From UBA822 sp965249775 (GTDB lineage Bacteria; Gemmatimonadota; Gemmatimonadetes; Longimicrobiales; Gaopeijiaceae): 64,000 bases of DNA. Below the pieces are notes generated by a model. It saw only the letters and a list, made by a program, of their open reading frames with translations, was not told the DNA's origin and searched no databases. Within the stretch, counting starts at the first letter, position 1; every line of letters starts with the position of its first letter. Position numbers and translations under genes: made by a program. The stretch lies in contig OZ252253.1 of the NCBI GenBank assembly GCA_965249775.1, positions 3,162,001 to 3,226,000 on the forward strand, written 5' to 3'. This document shows, piece by piece, positions 17,351-26,470 of the stretch.

Positions 17351-19906
17351 ATGGAGCTAGGCAAGATGCCGGCGGACTTGCTTGCGCGCCTCAAGGCAGC
17401 GCTTTCCGGCCTGTATTCCGTCGAGCACGAGGTGGGCTGTGGCGCCATGGCCCACGTGCTCCTGGCCCGGGACGAGAAGCACCAGCGGCAGGTCGCCATC
17501 AAGGTGATGCGTCCAGAGCTCACATCGTCGCTCGGTACCGAACGGTTCCTGCGGGAGATACAGCTCGCGGCCAAGCTGAGCCATCCTCACATCCTCCCCC
17601 TGTACGACTCCGGCGAAGCCGACGGATTCCTGTATTACGTGATGCCCTTCGTGGAGGGCGAGTCTTTGGGCGACTTGATGGATCGCGAGCATCAGCAGCC
17701 GCTGCTCGATGCCGTGCGAATCGCCCGCGAAGTGGCCGAGGCCCTGCACCATGCACACGGGCACGGCATGATCCACCGCGACATCAAGCCCGACAACATC
17801 ATGATTGCCGACGGGCACGCGGTCGTGACCGACTTCGGGATCGCACGGGCAGTGGACGTGGCCGCAGGCGAGAAGTTGACACAGACGGGCATGGTGGTGG
17901 GGACGCCCGAATACATGAGTCCCGAGCAGGTGTCCGCCGAGGCTGCTCTGGATGGGCGCACGGACGTGTACAGCCTGGGGTGTGTGTTGTACGAGATGGT
18001 AGTGGGGGAGGTCCCGTTCCCGGGCCCGAGCCTCCAGTCGACCCTCGCACGCCACGTGGCGGTCCCGGTGACGACGCCAAGCGTCATGCGAGACACCGTA
18101 CCCCCCGAGCTGGACCAGGTCATCATCTGTGCAATGGCTAAGTCACGGCCAGACCGGTTTCACACGGCGGGGGAGTTCGCCGAGGCTTTGCGTGTGATTG
18201 AAACGGGCACGGGGACCATGCCCAAGATCGCATCTTCCATACGAATCGACACACCCAGCCGGAATACGATCCTCGGCGGGCAGTCACGGAAGGTCCGGTG
18301 GGGCCGCAGATCCGGCGCAGCGATCGCCGTGACCGCCTTGGCCGGACTGCTGCTGGCGTATCAGCTCATGACTGGTCCCCCGACCGGCGTAGTGGGCGTT
18401 AGCGGTGGGCTCCCGCTCCAGCGCCTTGCGGTCCTCTACTTCGACGACGTCAGTGGCGACGCCTCACTCGGGTATCTCGTCGATGGTCTTACCGAGGCGC
18501 TGATCGACGAGCTGTCCCTCGTTCCGGCACTGGATGTCCTGACCAAGAACGGAGCTCTACAGTTCAGGGGCTCCGACCTTCCCCATGACAGCATAGCGAG
18601 GGCCGTGGGCGCGGGAACGATCGTGAGCGGCACGATTGGACAAACGGGAGACGACGGAGTCCGGGTGAACGTGGTGCTTGCCGACGGCGAGAGCGGCGCC
18701 GAGTTCCGTCGTGGCACTTTCGACAGGCCGAGTGCCGATCTGTTCGGGATGCAAGCCGAGCTCGCGCAGGAGGTTGCCGGATTCCTCCGGGGATGGATGG
18801 GTGAGGAGATCGAGTTGCGCAGTGGCAGTCAGGGAACGGAGAGCGTCGCTGCGTGGGCGCTCTACCAGAGAGGCGAGCGGGCCCGAAAAGAAGGGGAGGC
18901 ACGGTTCCTCGAGGACGACGTCGCTGCCTTCGTTACCGCTTTCATGGCGGCGGATTCTATGCTCGCGGAAGCAGAGCTCCAGGATCCAGAGTGGACGCGC
19001 CCCCCCACCCTGCGGGGCCACCTCGCCCGCCGGTGGGCCCAGCTCACCGCCAATCCCCTGGAGGCGGCCGAATGGATCGAAGAGGGTTATGGGCATATCG
19101 AGCGAGGTTTGGCTCTCGACGCCACGAACGCGGAGGCTCTCGAAACGCGGGGTATTCTCACGTACCTGAGGTGGGCTCGCAGCCTGGAGTCGGACCCGAC
19201 CGCCGCAGCCGATCTTCTCCGTCTGGCGGAGCAAGATCTCAACGAATCGGTCCGCCACGATCCGACGCGGGCTAATGCCCATAACGTCTTGAGCATCATC
19301 CACGGCGAGAATAATGATCCGATCCGGTCAAAGAATGCCGCCCAGCAGGCCTTGGAGGCGGACGCGTACCTGCAAGCGGCGCCCCAAGTGTTGTGGGGTC
19401 TCTATGCGACATCGTACGATTTGGAGCAGTTTCCCGATGCTGTCCAGTACTGTGCCGAGGGGCGGCGCCGCTTCCCCGAGAATCAGCGGTTCGTGGAGTG
19501 TGACCTCTGGCTACTGGCTTCTCGGGCGCTGGACCCCGATGTCGACCGCGCCTGGGACGTACTATCCCGATTCGAGGAGCTGAGTCTGCCGGAGAGTCGC
19601 GAGTACGATCGCCGGAAGGGGCGATTCCTGGTCGGAGGTGTCTTGGCGCGAGCCAATCTGCCAGATAGCGCGAATAGCGTGTTCTTAGCGGCACGAGCCG
19701 GAACGGACGTCGATCCAGCACAGGAGCTGCTTGGGATCGAGGCCGTCTTCCGTATCCAGATGGGCGATCAGGACGAGGCGATCCAACTGATCAGGACCTA
19801 TTTGACGACCCATCCGGAGCACCGCGGTGGCTTTCAATTTACGTCTCACTGGTGGTACCGCGCGATACAGGACAACGCCGAGTTCCAGCAGCTCGTCGGC
19901 GGCTGA
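17351..19906 (+). CDS. Membrane Ser/Thr protein kinase with TPR-like sensor region
   Basis: Hanks-type kinase of 851 residues. Kinase residues are all present: glycine loop VGCGAMAHV (atypical, residues 28-36), Lys51 in VAIKV, Glu69 in FLREI, catalytic loop HRDIKPDN with Asp144, DFG at 161-163 and GTPEYMSPE. A single membrane helix lies near residues 322-344. The external part begins with LAVLYFDDVSGDASLGYLVD, a segment common in Gemmatimonadota/Acidobacteria kinases, and ends in helical TPR-like repeats (NAEALETRGILTYLRW; NAHNVLSIIHGEN). AGAGG six bases before ATG 17351 supports this start. It lies upstream of the broken lipoprotein/RCC1 gene. Likely senses extracytoplasmic signals; ligand and targets unknown. 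Confidence 0.93.
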   Translation: MELGKMPADLLARLKAALSGLYSVEHEVGCGAMAHVLLARDEKHQRQVAIKVMRPELTSSLGTERFLREIQLAAKLSHPHILPLYDSGEADGFLYYVMPFVEGESLGDLMDREHQQPLLDAVRIAREVAEALHHAHGHGMIHRDIKPDNIMIADGHAVVTDFGIARAVDVAAGEKLTQTGMVVGTPEYMSPEQVSAEAALDGRTDVYSLGCVLYEMVVGEVPFPGPSLQSTLARHVAVPVTTPSVMRDTVPPELDQVIICAMAKSRPDRFHTAGEFAEALRVIETGTGTMPKIASSIRIDTPSRNTILGGQSRKVRWGRRSGAAIAVTALAGLLLAYQLMTGPPTGVVGVSGGLPLQRLAVLYFDDVSGDASLGYLVDGLTEALIDELSLVPALDVLTKNGALQFRGSDLPHDSIARAVGAGTIVSGTIGQTGDDGVRVNVVLADGESGAEFRRGTFDRPSADLFGMQAELAQEVAGFLRGWMGEEIELRSGSQGTESVAAWALYQRGERARKEGEARFLEDDVAAFVTAFMAADSMLAEAELQDPEWTRPPTLRGHLARRWAQLTANPLEAAEWIEEGYGHIERGLALDATNAEALETRGILTYLRWARSLESDPTAAADLLRLAEQDLNESVRHDPTRANAHNVLSIIHGENNDPIRSKNAAQQALEADAYLQAAPQVLWGLYATSYDLEQFPDAVQYCAEGRRRFPENQRFVECDLWLLASRALDPDVDRAWDVLSRFEELSLPESREYDRRKGRFLVGGVLARANLPDSANSVFLAARAGTDVDPAQELLGIEAVFRIQMGDQDEAIQLIRTYLTTHPEHRGGFQFTSHWWYRAIQDNAEFQQLVGG

Positions 19907-20012
19907 TCAAGACCCTATCGACGGCATGTTTGCGACATCTTGCAAGGCTGCGGGCCGTCCCATAGTTTGAGCGCCCCTTGCCTCGGGGACTGCGCTTAAC
20001 AGGAGAGTCATT

Positions 20013-20606
20013 ATGATTCGCCGTGTCCCTATCCTTTTGGCTCTTCTTTTCATCGCGTCGTGCGTCGCCGAGGATCTGCCCACCGCCCCCGAGGCGAGCG
20101 AGCCGAGCTCCACGGTGGCGAACCTCGGGGCGTTCCTCGTCCCGAAATTCGTCGTGCTCGACCAGGGCGCAATCGGCAAGGACAATGAACCGAACTTCTT
20201 CACCGAAGAGGACGTGAACGAAGATATCGCGGACATCGGGCTTCGGGATCAGCTCCCCTTCTTCGCTGCGCTCGCGGCCGTGGACAAGCTCGACGATAGG
20301 ACGCTCACGCTTCATTCGGGCGAAGTGGGGGGTGAGGGGTGGTTTGCTCTGACGGACATTCCGACTGACTGGGAGTCTGCTGGCCCCGGAGACGGCTTGC
20401 GCAATTTCCTGTCGTCCGCTCCGGGACTGGGCTCGGGCAATGACCCAGAGGCCCTCCTGGACAAGATTCCGGGTGTCACTCCCTTGCGGGCGACTGGCCT
20501 CAAACAGCTGCAGGGGCAAACGGTCTGCGCCGTGGTCTACAAAGGCGACCTCTCCATCAACTACGATCCGTTGGACGGCAGCCTCAAGGGCGACAATCTA
20601 GTGTAG
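20013..20606 (+). pseudogene. 5' part of lipoprotein/RCC1-propeller gene cut by IS element
   Basis: Starts at an ATG preceded by AGGAGA and encodes a lipoprotein signal with lipobox IASC (Cys17), then an acidic, Asp/Glu-rich extracytoplasmic region. The natural frame continues to the CTA at 20598-20600. From there the IS element contributes GTG TAG, ending the product prematurely after 197 codons. Joining 20600 to 21744 (removing the IS and one TA) restores an uninterrupted frame of 805 residues. The truncated lipoprotein may still be made and exported, but it lacks the propeller. I recognise no family for this N-terminal half. Confidence 0.9.
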
Positions 20607-21741
20607 TGTCGCTAAATTATCTTGCATGATATAAGGCTACGTGGTATTGTATGACATGCCACTACCCATACGTGTTATGCCACTGCGCCGCGGGGACCGC
20701 GCGCGCCTCGAATCGCTGGTCCGATCCCGCACGACCCCCCAACGCGTGGTCGAGCGCGCCCGCATTGTGCTCGGGTCCGCTGCGGGGGACTCGGGCTCGA
20801 CTATTTGTGGTGATGTCGGCGTCTCGCGCCCGACCGTCACACTCTGGTTGGATCGGTATGAGGCTGGCGGGCTTGCGGCCCTCCGGGCCGACCGCCCGCG
20901 GTCGGGACGCCCGAAACGTATTACCCTGGCCGAGGAAGAAGCCATCGTGCACCGCACGACACAAACGACGCCGCCCACGGGCCGCGGCACCCATTGGAGT
21001 ACGCGGCTGATGGCCGAAGTGACCGGCTTGCATCACTCCACGATTGCGCGCATCTGGAAGGCCCATGGGTTGCGCCCCCATCGGGTCCGGTCGTTCAAGT
21101 TGTCCACCGACCCCGCCTTCGTAGAAAAACTCCGGGATGTCGTCGGGTTGTACCTGCAGCCGCCTGAGCGGGCGATCGTCTTCTCCTTTGATGAGAAGAG
21201 CCAGATCCAGGCCCTGGATCGCACCCAGCCAGGCCTGCCGCTGAAGCGCGGGCGCGCCGGCACCTTCACCCACGATTACAAGCGCCATGGCACGACCACG
21301 CTATTTGCGGCCCTCGATGTGGCCACCGGCCACGTCATTCAGGAGTGCATGCCGAAGCATCGCCATCAGGAGTTTCTCAAGTTCATGAACACGGTCGTGC
21401 GCACGACGGCCAAGGATCTCGACATCCACGTCATCCTCGACAACTACGCCACGCACAAACATCCCAAGGTGAAACAGTGGCTCCAACGTCATCGGCGAGT
21501 CCATTTCCATTTCACGCCCACCTCGGCCTCGTGGCTCAATCTTGTCGAACGCTTCTTCAGCGAACTCACCGAGCGACAACTGCGGCGGCTCGCCGTTACC
21601 AGCGTGGACGAGTTGATCCAAGCCATCACCGACTACATCGAGTGCCGCAACGAAAACCCCACACCTTTCACATGGACAGCCACCGTCCGCCAGATCCTCA
21701 AGAAGGTCAACAAAGCCAATGAGACTTTGGCGACACTACAC
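20601..21741 (+). mobile_element. Complete IS630-family insertion sequence
   Basis: The 1141-bp element has terminal inverted repeats GTGTAGTGTCGC at 20601-20612 and GCGACACTACAC at 21730-21741, perfect over 12 bp and 16 of 18 when extended. It is flanked by a TA duplication at 20599-20600 and 21742-21743, the hallmark target of IS630/Tc1-mariner elements. It carries one intact transposase gene in the same orientation as the interrupted host gene. Confidence 0.95.
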
Positions 21742-21744
21742 TAG
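20656..21744 (+). CDS. IS630-family transposase
   Basis: Intact 362-residue DDE transposase. An N-terminal helix-turn-helix region (SRPTVTLWLDRYEAGGLAAL) and second HTH (LHHSTIARIWKAHGL) precede the catalytic core: Asp in VFSFDEKSQ (residue 179), Asp in VILDNYATHKH (262) and Glu in LNLVERFFSELT (298). ATG 20656 gives MPLPIRVMPLRR; a GTG at 20641 would add five residues. The TAG stop is formed by the duplicated target TA (21742-21743) plus the first flanking host base, so the element itself does not encode its stop. Confidence 0.95.
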   Translation: MPLPIRVMPLRRGDRARLESLVRSRTTPQRVVERARIVLGSAAGDSGSTICGDVGVSRPTVTLWLDRYEAGGLAALRADRPRSGRPKRITLAEEEAIVHRTTQTTPPTGRGTHWSTRLMAEVTGLHHSTIARIWKAHGLRPHRVRSFKLSTDPAFVEKLRDVVGLYLQPPERAIVFSFDEKSQIQALDRTQPGLPLKRGRAGTFTHDYKRHGTTTLFAALDVATGHVIQECMPKHRHQEFLKFMNTVVRTTAKDLDIHVILDNYATHKHPKVKQWLQRHRRVHFHFTPTSASWLNLVERFFSELTERQLRRLAVTSVDELIQAITDYIECRNENPTPFTWTATVRQILKKVNKANETLATLH

Positions 21745-23573
21745 GGATCGTTGCATTTGTGGTTCTATCGGTGACGCGGCTCACGGGGTTCTCCTCCTCC
21801 TCCCTGCCGGCTGTCGAGATCTTGATCTTAGATGCCGGCGAAGTCTGTGCAGATGAGAGTCTGACACTCTTCGATGACCCCCCCGAACCGATCTCGTCCT
21901 CGGAACCGTTTGACGTGAGGCCAGTGGACGAAGATCTGGAAGAAGACTTGACGGAGTGTCTTAGCGAGGGTGTCGTGATCGACTGCGACGTGGGGGTCGT
22001 CGAGAACAGCGAGGGTGGCACTTTCGCGGTTTTCGAGGATCCGGGCGAAGTGACACAGACCGTGGCCGGGTTTCTCACGATCCCTGCCGGCGGCGTGGTC
22101 GGTGGCGGTGACGTCAAGCTCACCATGAAGCATGTCACGCCCCCGCCTGCACCTTTTGGGGATATAGCCGAGGACGACCAGATACCGTTCTTCCTCGACA
22201 TCACCGCGGAAGCATCAGGGGGCGGCCCCGTGGTGTTCGACCCGCCGGGCGCCGCGCTAGTACTCTGCCAGCCACCGGATCTCGGCGTAATGGGGTCAGA
22301 CCACTTTATCCCCGACGCACTGCACGAGTTCTTGAAGATCTTTCAGGTCACTGGGACTGGCACCGTGATTCTTGACTCGAAATTGGACGACGACAGCTGT
22401 CCAGGCTCACTTCACGGGGGGCTGGTGACCATCGGGGGCAGGGGTTCGGGGGAGGGGTCGGAGTTTATTCTAGGGGGGCTCTTTGGCTTCAGCGGCTTCG
22501 GGGCGGTGCTGCACTTCGCGTTCACGAGCATGAGCGCCGGCATTGGCCACACGTGCGGAGTGACGACGTCCGATGCCGCGCTCTGCTGGGGTAGGAACGA
22601 CGTCGGGCAGCTCGGAGACACCACGAACATGGACCGCACGACACCCTTCCCAGTGTTCGGCGGGTTGAGCTTCGCGAGCACGACAGCCCGCGGCTTTCAC
22701 ACCTGCGGGGTGGAGACCGGCACTGGTGACGGCTACTGCTGGGGTTTCGGCACCGACGGGCAACTCGGCGACGGCAATACCAACGACAGCTCGTCGCCGC
22801 TCCAGGTCACAGGCGGGCATACTTTCGCAAACATGAGCGCTGGCATTCGGCTCACCTGTGGGGTGACGACCGGCTCTGCCGCCTACTGCTGGGGCTTGGA
22901 TAACCGTGGCCAGCTCGGAAACGGCAGCCCCCTCAGCCCCAGCGCGTCGCCGGTCCTTGTCTCCGGCGGGCTGAGTTTCGCGAGCGTAAACGCCAGCAAC
23001 CGCTGGGCCTGCGGGGTGGAGACCATCACCAATGACGCCTACTGTTGGGGTAGGAACGAGGCAGGCCAGCTGGGCAACAGCACGCTGGTGGACAGTTCGA
23101 TGCCGGTCGCGGTATCCGGCGGGAAGAAATTCGTCAGCCTGACCAGCGGCGCCACGCACACGTGCGGATTGGAGGTCGGCGGCGACGTCTACTGCTGGGG
23201 CTTCAACGATGTCGGCCAGCTCGGCGACGGCACGATGACCACCAGCTCGACGCCGGTCAAGGTCTCGACAGCGCTAACGTTCGCGAGCGTCAGCTCTCGT
23301 AACAAACAGAATTGCGCCGTGACCGCCACCGGCGCTGCCCACTGCTGGGGCTTGAACGCCGCCGGCCAGCTCGGCGATGGCTCGACCACCGACAGCCTGA
23401 CACCGGTCGCGGTCTCGGGTGGGCATGTCTTCACGAACCTGGTCGTCGGCACCAACCATGTCTGCGGGGTGACCGCCCTCGGTACTTTCTGCTGGGGTGG
23501 GAACGGCCGTGGCCAGCTCGGCGACGGCACGATGACCAGCAGCTCGACGCCGATCAAGGTCTCGGGAACCTGA
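21744..23573 (+). pseudogene. 3' part of the interrupted gene: seven RCC1-type repeats
   Basis: Continuation of the lipoprotein gene beyond the IS. After about 250 residues of linker, seven repeats of about 50 residues follow, each built like HTCGVTTSDAALCWGRND then GQLGDG and SSTPV; the repeat set runs from about 22512 to the end. Seven blades make a complete RCC1-like beta-propeller, each with a conserved Cys pair (TCGV ... CWG) that could form one disulfide per blade, consistent with export. There is no convincing start codon or ribosome site; GTG 21759 simply falls within the frame. Without IS excision this half is probably not translated. Confidence 0.88.
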
Positions 23574-23586
23574 ATTTGGCGGGAGT

Positions 23587-23619
23587 GGCCCCGCAGCGTA
23601 TTCGCTTCGCTGCGGGGCC
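23587..23619 (+). terminator. Strong hairpin after the RCC1 gene
   Basis: GGCCCCGCAGCG (23587-23598) pairs perfectly with CGCTGCGGGGCC (23608-23619) around a 9-base loop, 14 bp after the stop codon. No T-tract follows, so it may act as a Rho-assisted or structural terminator. Confidence 0.65.
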
Positions 23620-23693
23620 CGGCTAGCAGAGTTCCCTAGAGGTCGGCGTCTCCAGCCATCCTGACCCCTGCCGCGCCCGGTCACCAGGCCGAA

Positions 23694-23724
23694 GAGTGCC
23701 CGTTTTCTTCTATGCCCGCTTGCT
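23694..23724. repeat. 31-bp intergenic motif, copy 2
   Basis: Second copy of the motif at 17238-17268, with GAGTGCCCGTTT, CTATG and CCGCTTGCT in the same spacing. It lies 33 bp before the Fur-box-like dyad and about 150 bp before the FecA-like receptor. Confidence 0.6.
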
Positions 23725-23756
23725 TCATTCCACTGAAAGCTGTAGTCTCTTGCGGT

Positions 23757-23771
23757 TGAGAATCGTTCTCA
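23757..23771 (+). promoter_or_regulatory. Fur-box-like dyad upstream of the FecA-like receptor
   Basis: TGAGAATCGTTCTCA consists of TGAGAA and TTCTCA around TCG. It matches 11 of 14 positions of the 7-1-7 Fur half-site pattern (TGATAAT, one base, ATTATCA) and resembles GAGAATNNTTCTC boxes of iron-regulated genes. It is centred about 110 bp upstream of the receptor start, so iron repression is likely. Confidence 0.65.
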
Positions 23772-23873
23772 TCTTCAGAGAACGAGAAAGCCCGCTCAGA
23801 AGAAGGATCCACGACAATCGGCGCCCGGGGGAGCGGGCGCCTTGATGGGATAGATCGCCGTGCTCAGTTACGT

Positions 23874-26324
23874 ATGAATCGACTCCTGCCTCTCGCTGCG
23901 CTCAGCGCGGCTTTTTTCCTCGCTTCTCCACTGGCCGCCCAGAGTGGATCCGCCTCGGTCGAGGGCGTGGTCAGGGCGCAAGACGACGGCTCCGCACTCT
24001 CGGGCACCACGGTGGAAGTCGTTGGGGCCTCCCTCGGCGTGCTGACGGACGAATCGGGCCGTTACACTCTCCACGGGATTCCATCCGGGACGATTTCGTT
24101 GCGGTACATGCGCATCGGATACACGACTCTCACGAAGACCGTCACGCTTGCCAGAAACGAGGCCGTGGTCCTGGATGCGGAGTTGGGGACCGGGCCCCTT
24201 CGCGTCGACCCCATCAGGGTGCTCCTGAAGCGTACGCGCATGGTTGGCGACCCGCTCGGGGCGTTTGAGGCTCCTGGTGCCGTCGATGTGCTGGTGGTGG
24301 AGGATGTCGACTCCCCGGCATTCGTGTTCGACAACATTCACGATTTCCTCCGGCAGGTGCCCGGCGTGAACGTTCAGGAGGAGGATGGATTCGGGCTACG
24401 CCCGAACATCGGAATGAGAGGGACGGGCGCCGAGCGCAGTTCGAAGATCACCCTCATGGAAGACGGCGTCCTGATTGCTCCAGCGCCCTACTCGGCTCCA
24501 GCGGCCTACTACTTCCCGGTCGCGGGACGGATGGAGGCTCTGGAAGTTCGGAAGGGATCGAGCCAGGTGCGATACGGGCCACGCACGATCGGTGGAGCCC
24601 TCAATCTCGTGTCCGCGAGCATCCCTGACCGTCTGACCTGGTTCGTCGAGGGCTCGGGAGGCCAGCACGCTAGCCTCCGGGGCCATGCTCGAGCGGGAGC
24701 CTCGGGAGCACGATTCGGATGGTTGGCGGAGGCATACTCACTGGGAACCGGCGGCTACAAGGAGTTGCCTGATGGTGCGGGAACCGGCTTCGATGTAGGT
24801 GACTACATGGCGAAGTTCCGCGTCAACTCGGATCGTTCCGGGGAGTCCTATCAGGAGCTGGAGCTGAAGCTGGGGTACACCAGGGAGGCGTCGGATGAGA
24901 CCTACCTGGGACTGACGGATGAAGACTTCGGCCGCAACCCCTTGGCCCGCTATCCGGGATCGGGTGCGGATCTCATGAAGGCCGATCATTCACAGCTCCA
25001 GCTACGGCACTTCTGGGCGCAGGGCAACGTGGACATCACGACGACCGCCTACCGAAATGACTTCTCGCGCAACTGGTACAAGCTCCAAAGCGTGTTGGGC
25101 ACGAGCATCAGCGGCGTCCTCGGAGCGCCGGAGGACCACGCCTCAGCCCTCGGCATCTTGAGGGGGGGAAGCAGCGATCCCGACGCATTGAGGGTTCGCG
25201 CGAACAACCGCGAGTACTTCGGGCAAGGCGTGCAGTCGTCTTTGGGACTCAGCCTAGGAACGCACGAGCTCGAGGTGGGCGCTCGGTTTCATCAGGATGA
25301 AGAGGACCGTTTTCAGTGGGAAGACGGTTTCCAGATGCTCGATGGCTCGATGCGTCTCACGAGCGCCGGCGAACCCGGGACGCAGTCCAATCGGGTCAGC
25401 TCGGCAACGGCTGTGGCTGCTTTTCTACAGGACGAAATCAGGCTTGGGCAGTGGATCATCACGCCAGGCGTCAGGCTCGAGCACATCGAGTTCAAGCGAG
25501 TGGACTACGCTCAGGACGACCCGTCCCGGACCTCGCCCGTGCGCACAAGAGTGAACGGGGTCAATGCCTTGATCCCCGGAGTGGGGTTCTCGTATCGGAT
25601 GCGTGCCCTGAGCGTCTTCGGCGGGGTGCATCGTGGGTTCGGCCCCCCAGGGCCCGGCGCGGATGAGGCCACACGCCCTGAGAGCAGCGTGAATTATGAA
25701 GCAGGGGCACGGTGGCGGGGCTCGGGTCTGGCGGCGCAGGCCGTCGGATTCCTCAGTTCGTACGGCAACATCCTGGGCCAGGCGACCTTGGCCACCGGCG
25801 GGGATGGGAGTGGAGATGCGTTCAATGGGGGCAGCGCACGCGTCGGTGGTGTCGAGGCATCCTTGGATTACGACCTCGCATGGGCATCCTCCGGAGTAAC
25901 ACGGGTGCCGCTTCGGCTGGCCTATACGTTTACTCGCGCTTCGTTTCGCTCGGGGTTCGTCTCTGACTACGACGCCTGGGGCACGGTTGAGGCGGGCGAC
26001 CACCTGCCCTATCTACCAAGCCATCAAATGAGCGCGAGCATCGGCTATGACAATGCGGCTTGGAGTATCTCGGTCTCCATGAACGCTTCCGGAGCGATGC
26101 GGACAGAGGCGGGGTCCGGTCCCATTCCGGTGGGGCAGGGCACACAAGCCTTCGTCGTTTTCAACGCTTCCGGCGAGGTCCGGGTCGGCGGGGGGGGGAC
26201 GCTCTTCGCAGGCCTGCAGAACTTCACCAACCAGGTCTACGGCGTGGCTCGCCGCCCGGCCGGTCTGCGTCCGGGGCTGCCCCGTACGTTCGTGGCGGGT
26301 TTCCGCATCGAGGGCGTGCGCTAA
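23874..26324 (+). CDS. TonB-dependent receptor, FecA-like (ferric dicitrate type)
   Basis: Outer-membrane importer of 816 residues. A signal peptide ending in PLAAQ is followed by a carboxypeptidase-like domain (VEGVVRAQDDGSALSGTTVE, about residues 28-110), then the plug with IGMRGTGAERSSKITLMEDG, APAPYSAPAAYYFPVAGRME and GSSQVRYGPRTIGGALNLVS, which closely follow FecA-type ferric citrate receptors. The barrel contains YLGLTDEDFGRNPLARY, another segment shared with that group, and ends in GLRPGLPRTFVAGFRIE. The ATG at 23874 lacks a clear ribosome site. The dyad at 23757-23771 supports Fur control. No fecIR regulators or ABC importer are adjacent. The ferric-citrate assignment is by sequence resemblance only. 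Confidence 0.9.
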   Translation: MNRLLPLAALSAAFFLASPLAAQSGSASVEGVVRAQDDGSALSGTTVEVVGASLGVLTDESGRYTLHGIPSGTISLRYMRIGYTTLTKTVTLARNEAVVLDAELGTGPLRVDPIRVLLKRTRMVGDPLGAFEAPGAVDVLVVEDVDSPAFVFDNIHDFLRQVPGVNVQEEDGFGLRPNIGMRGTGAERSSKITLMEDGVLIAPAPYSAPAAYYFPVAGRMEALEVRKGSSQVRYGPRTIGGALNLVSASIPDRLTWFVEGSGGQHASLRGHARAGASGARFGWLAEAYSLGTGGYKELPDGAGTGFDVGDYMAKFRVNSDRSGESYQELELKLGYTREASDETYLGLTDEDFGRNPLARYPGSGADLMKADHSQLQLRHFWAQGNVDITTTAYRNDFSRNWYKLQSVLGTSISGVLGAPEDHASALGILRGGSSDPDALRVRANNREYFGQGVQSSLGLSLGTHELEVGARFHQDEEDRFQWEDGFQMLDGSMRLTSAGEPGTQSNRVSSATAVAAFLQDEIRLGQWIITPGVRLEHIEFKRVDYAQDDPSRTSPVRTRVNGVNALIPGVGFSYRMRALSVFGGVHRGFGPPGPGADEATRPESSVNYEAGARWRGSGLAAQAVGFLSSYGNILGQATLATGGDGSGDAFNGGSARVGGVEASLDYDLAWASSGVTRVPLRLAYTFTRASFRSGFVSDYDAWGTVEAGDHLPYLPSHQMSASIGYDNAAWSISVSMNASGAMRTEAGSGPIPVGQGTQAFVVFNASGEVRVGGGGTLFAGLQNFTNQVYGVARRPAGLRPGLPRTFVAGFRIEGVR

Positions 26325-26446
26325 GGGCGGCAGCAGGAGGCCCGCCAGCTACGAAGTGGCGTGAGACGATCAGGAGAATCGCGGTCCGGTGAGGACCGAA
26401 ACGGAACTCACGCGGCTCGGTCTTGATGCTGAGTCGCCGCGCCCAC

Positions 26447-26460
26447 CACTCATGAGTGGC
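26447..26460 (-). terminator. Palindrome between convergent genes
   Basis: CCACTCATGAGTGG is a perfect 14-bp palindrome (5-bp stem, CATG loop) lying 10 bp beyond the stop of the NHL gene. It may end transcription from that gene; there is no T-tract. Confidence 0.4.
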
Positions 26461-26470
26461 GACCCCGTTC

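Noticed and set aside
22512..23573. Repeated ~150-bp units resembling a DNA tandem array
   Set aside because: They are the coding repeats of the RCC1-type propeller; the period is a multiple of three and the amino-acid pattern is conserved.
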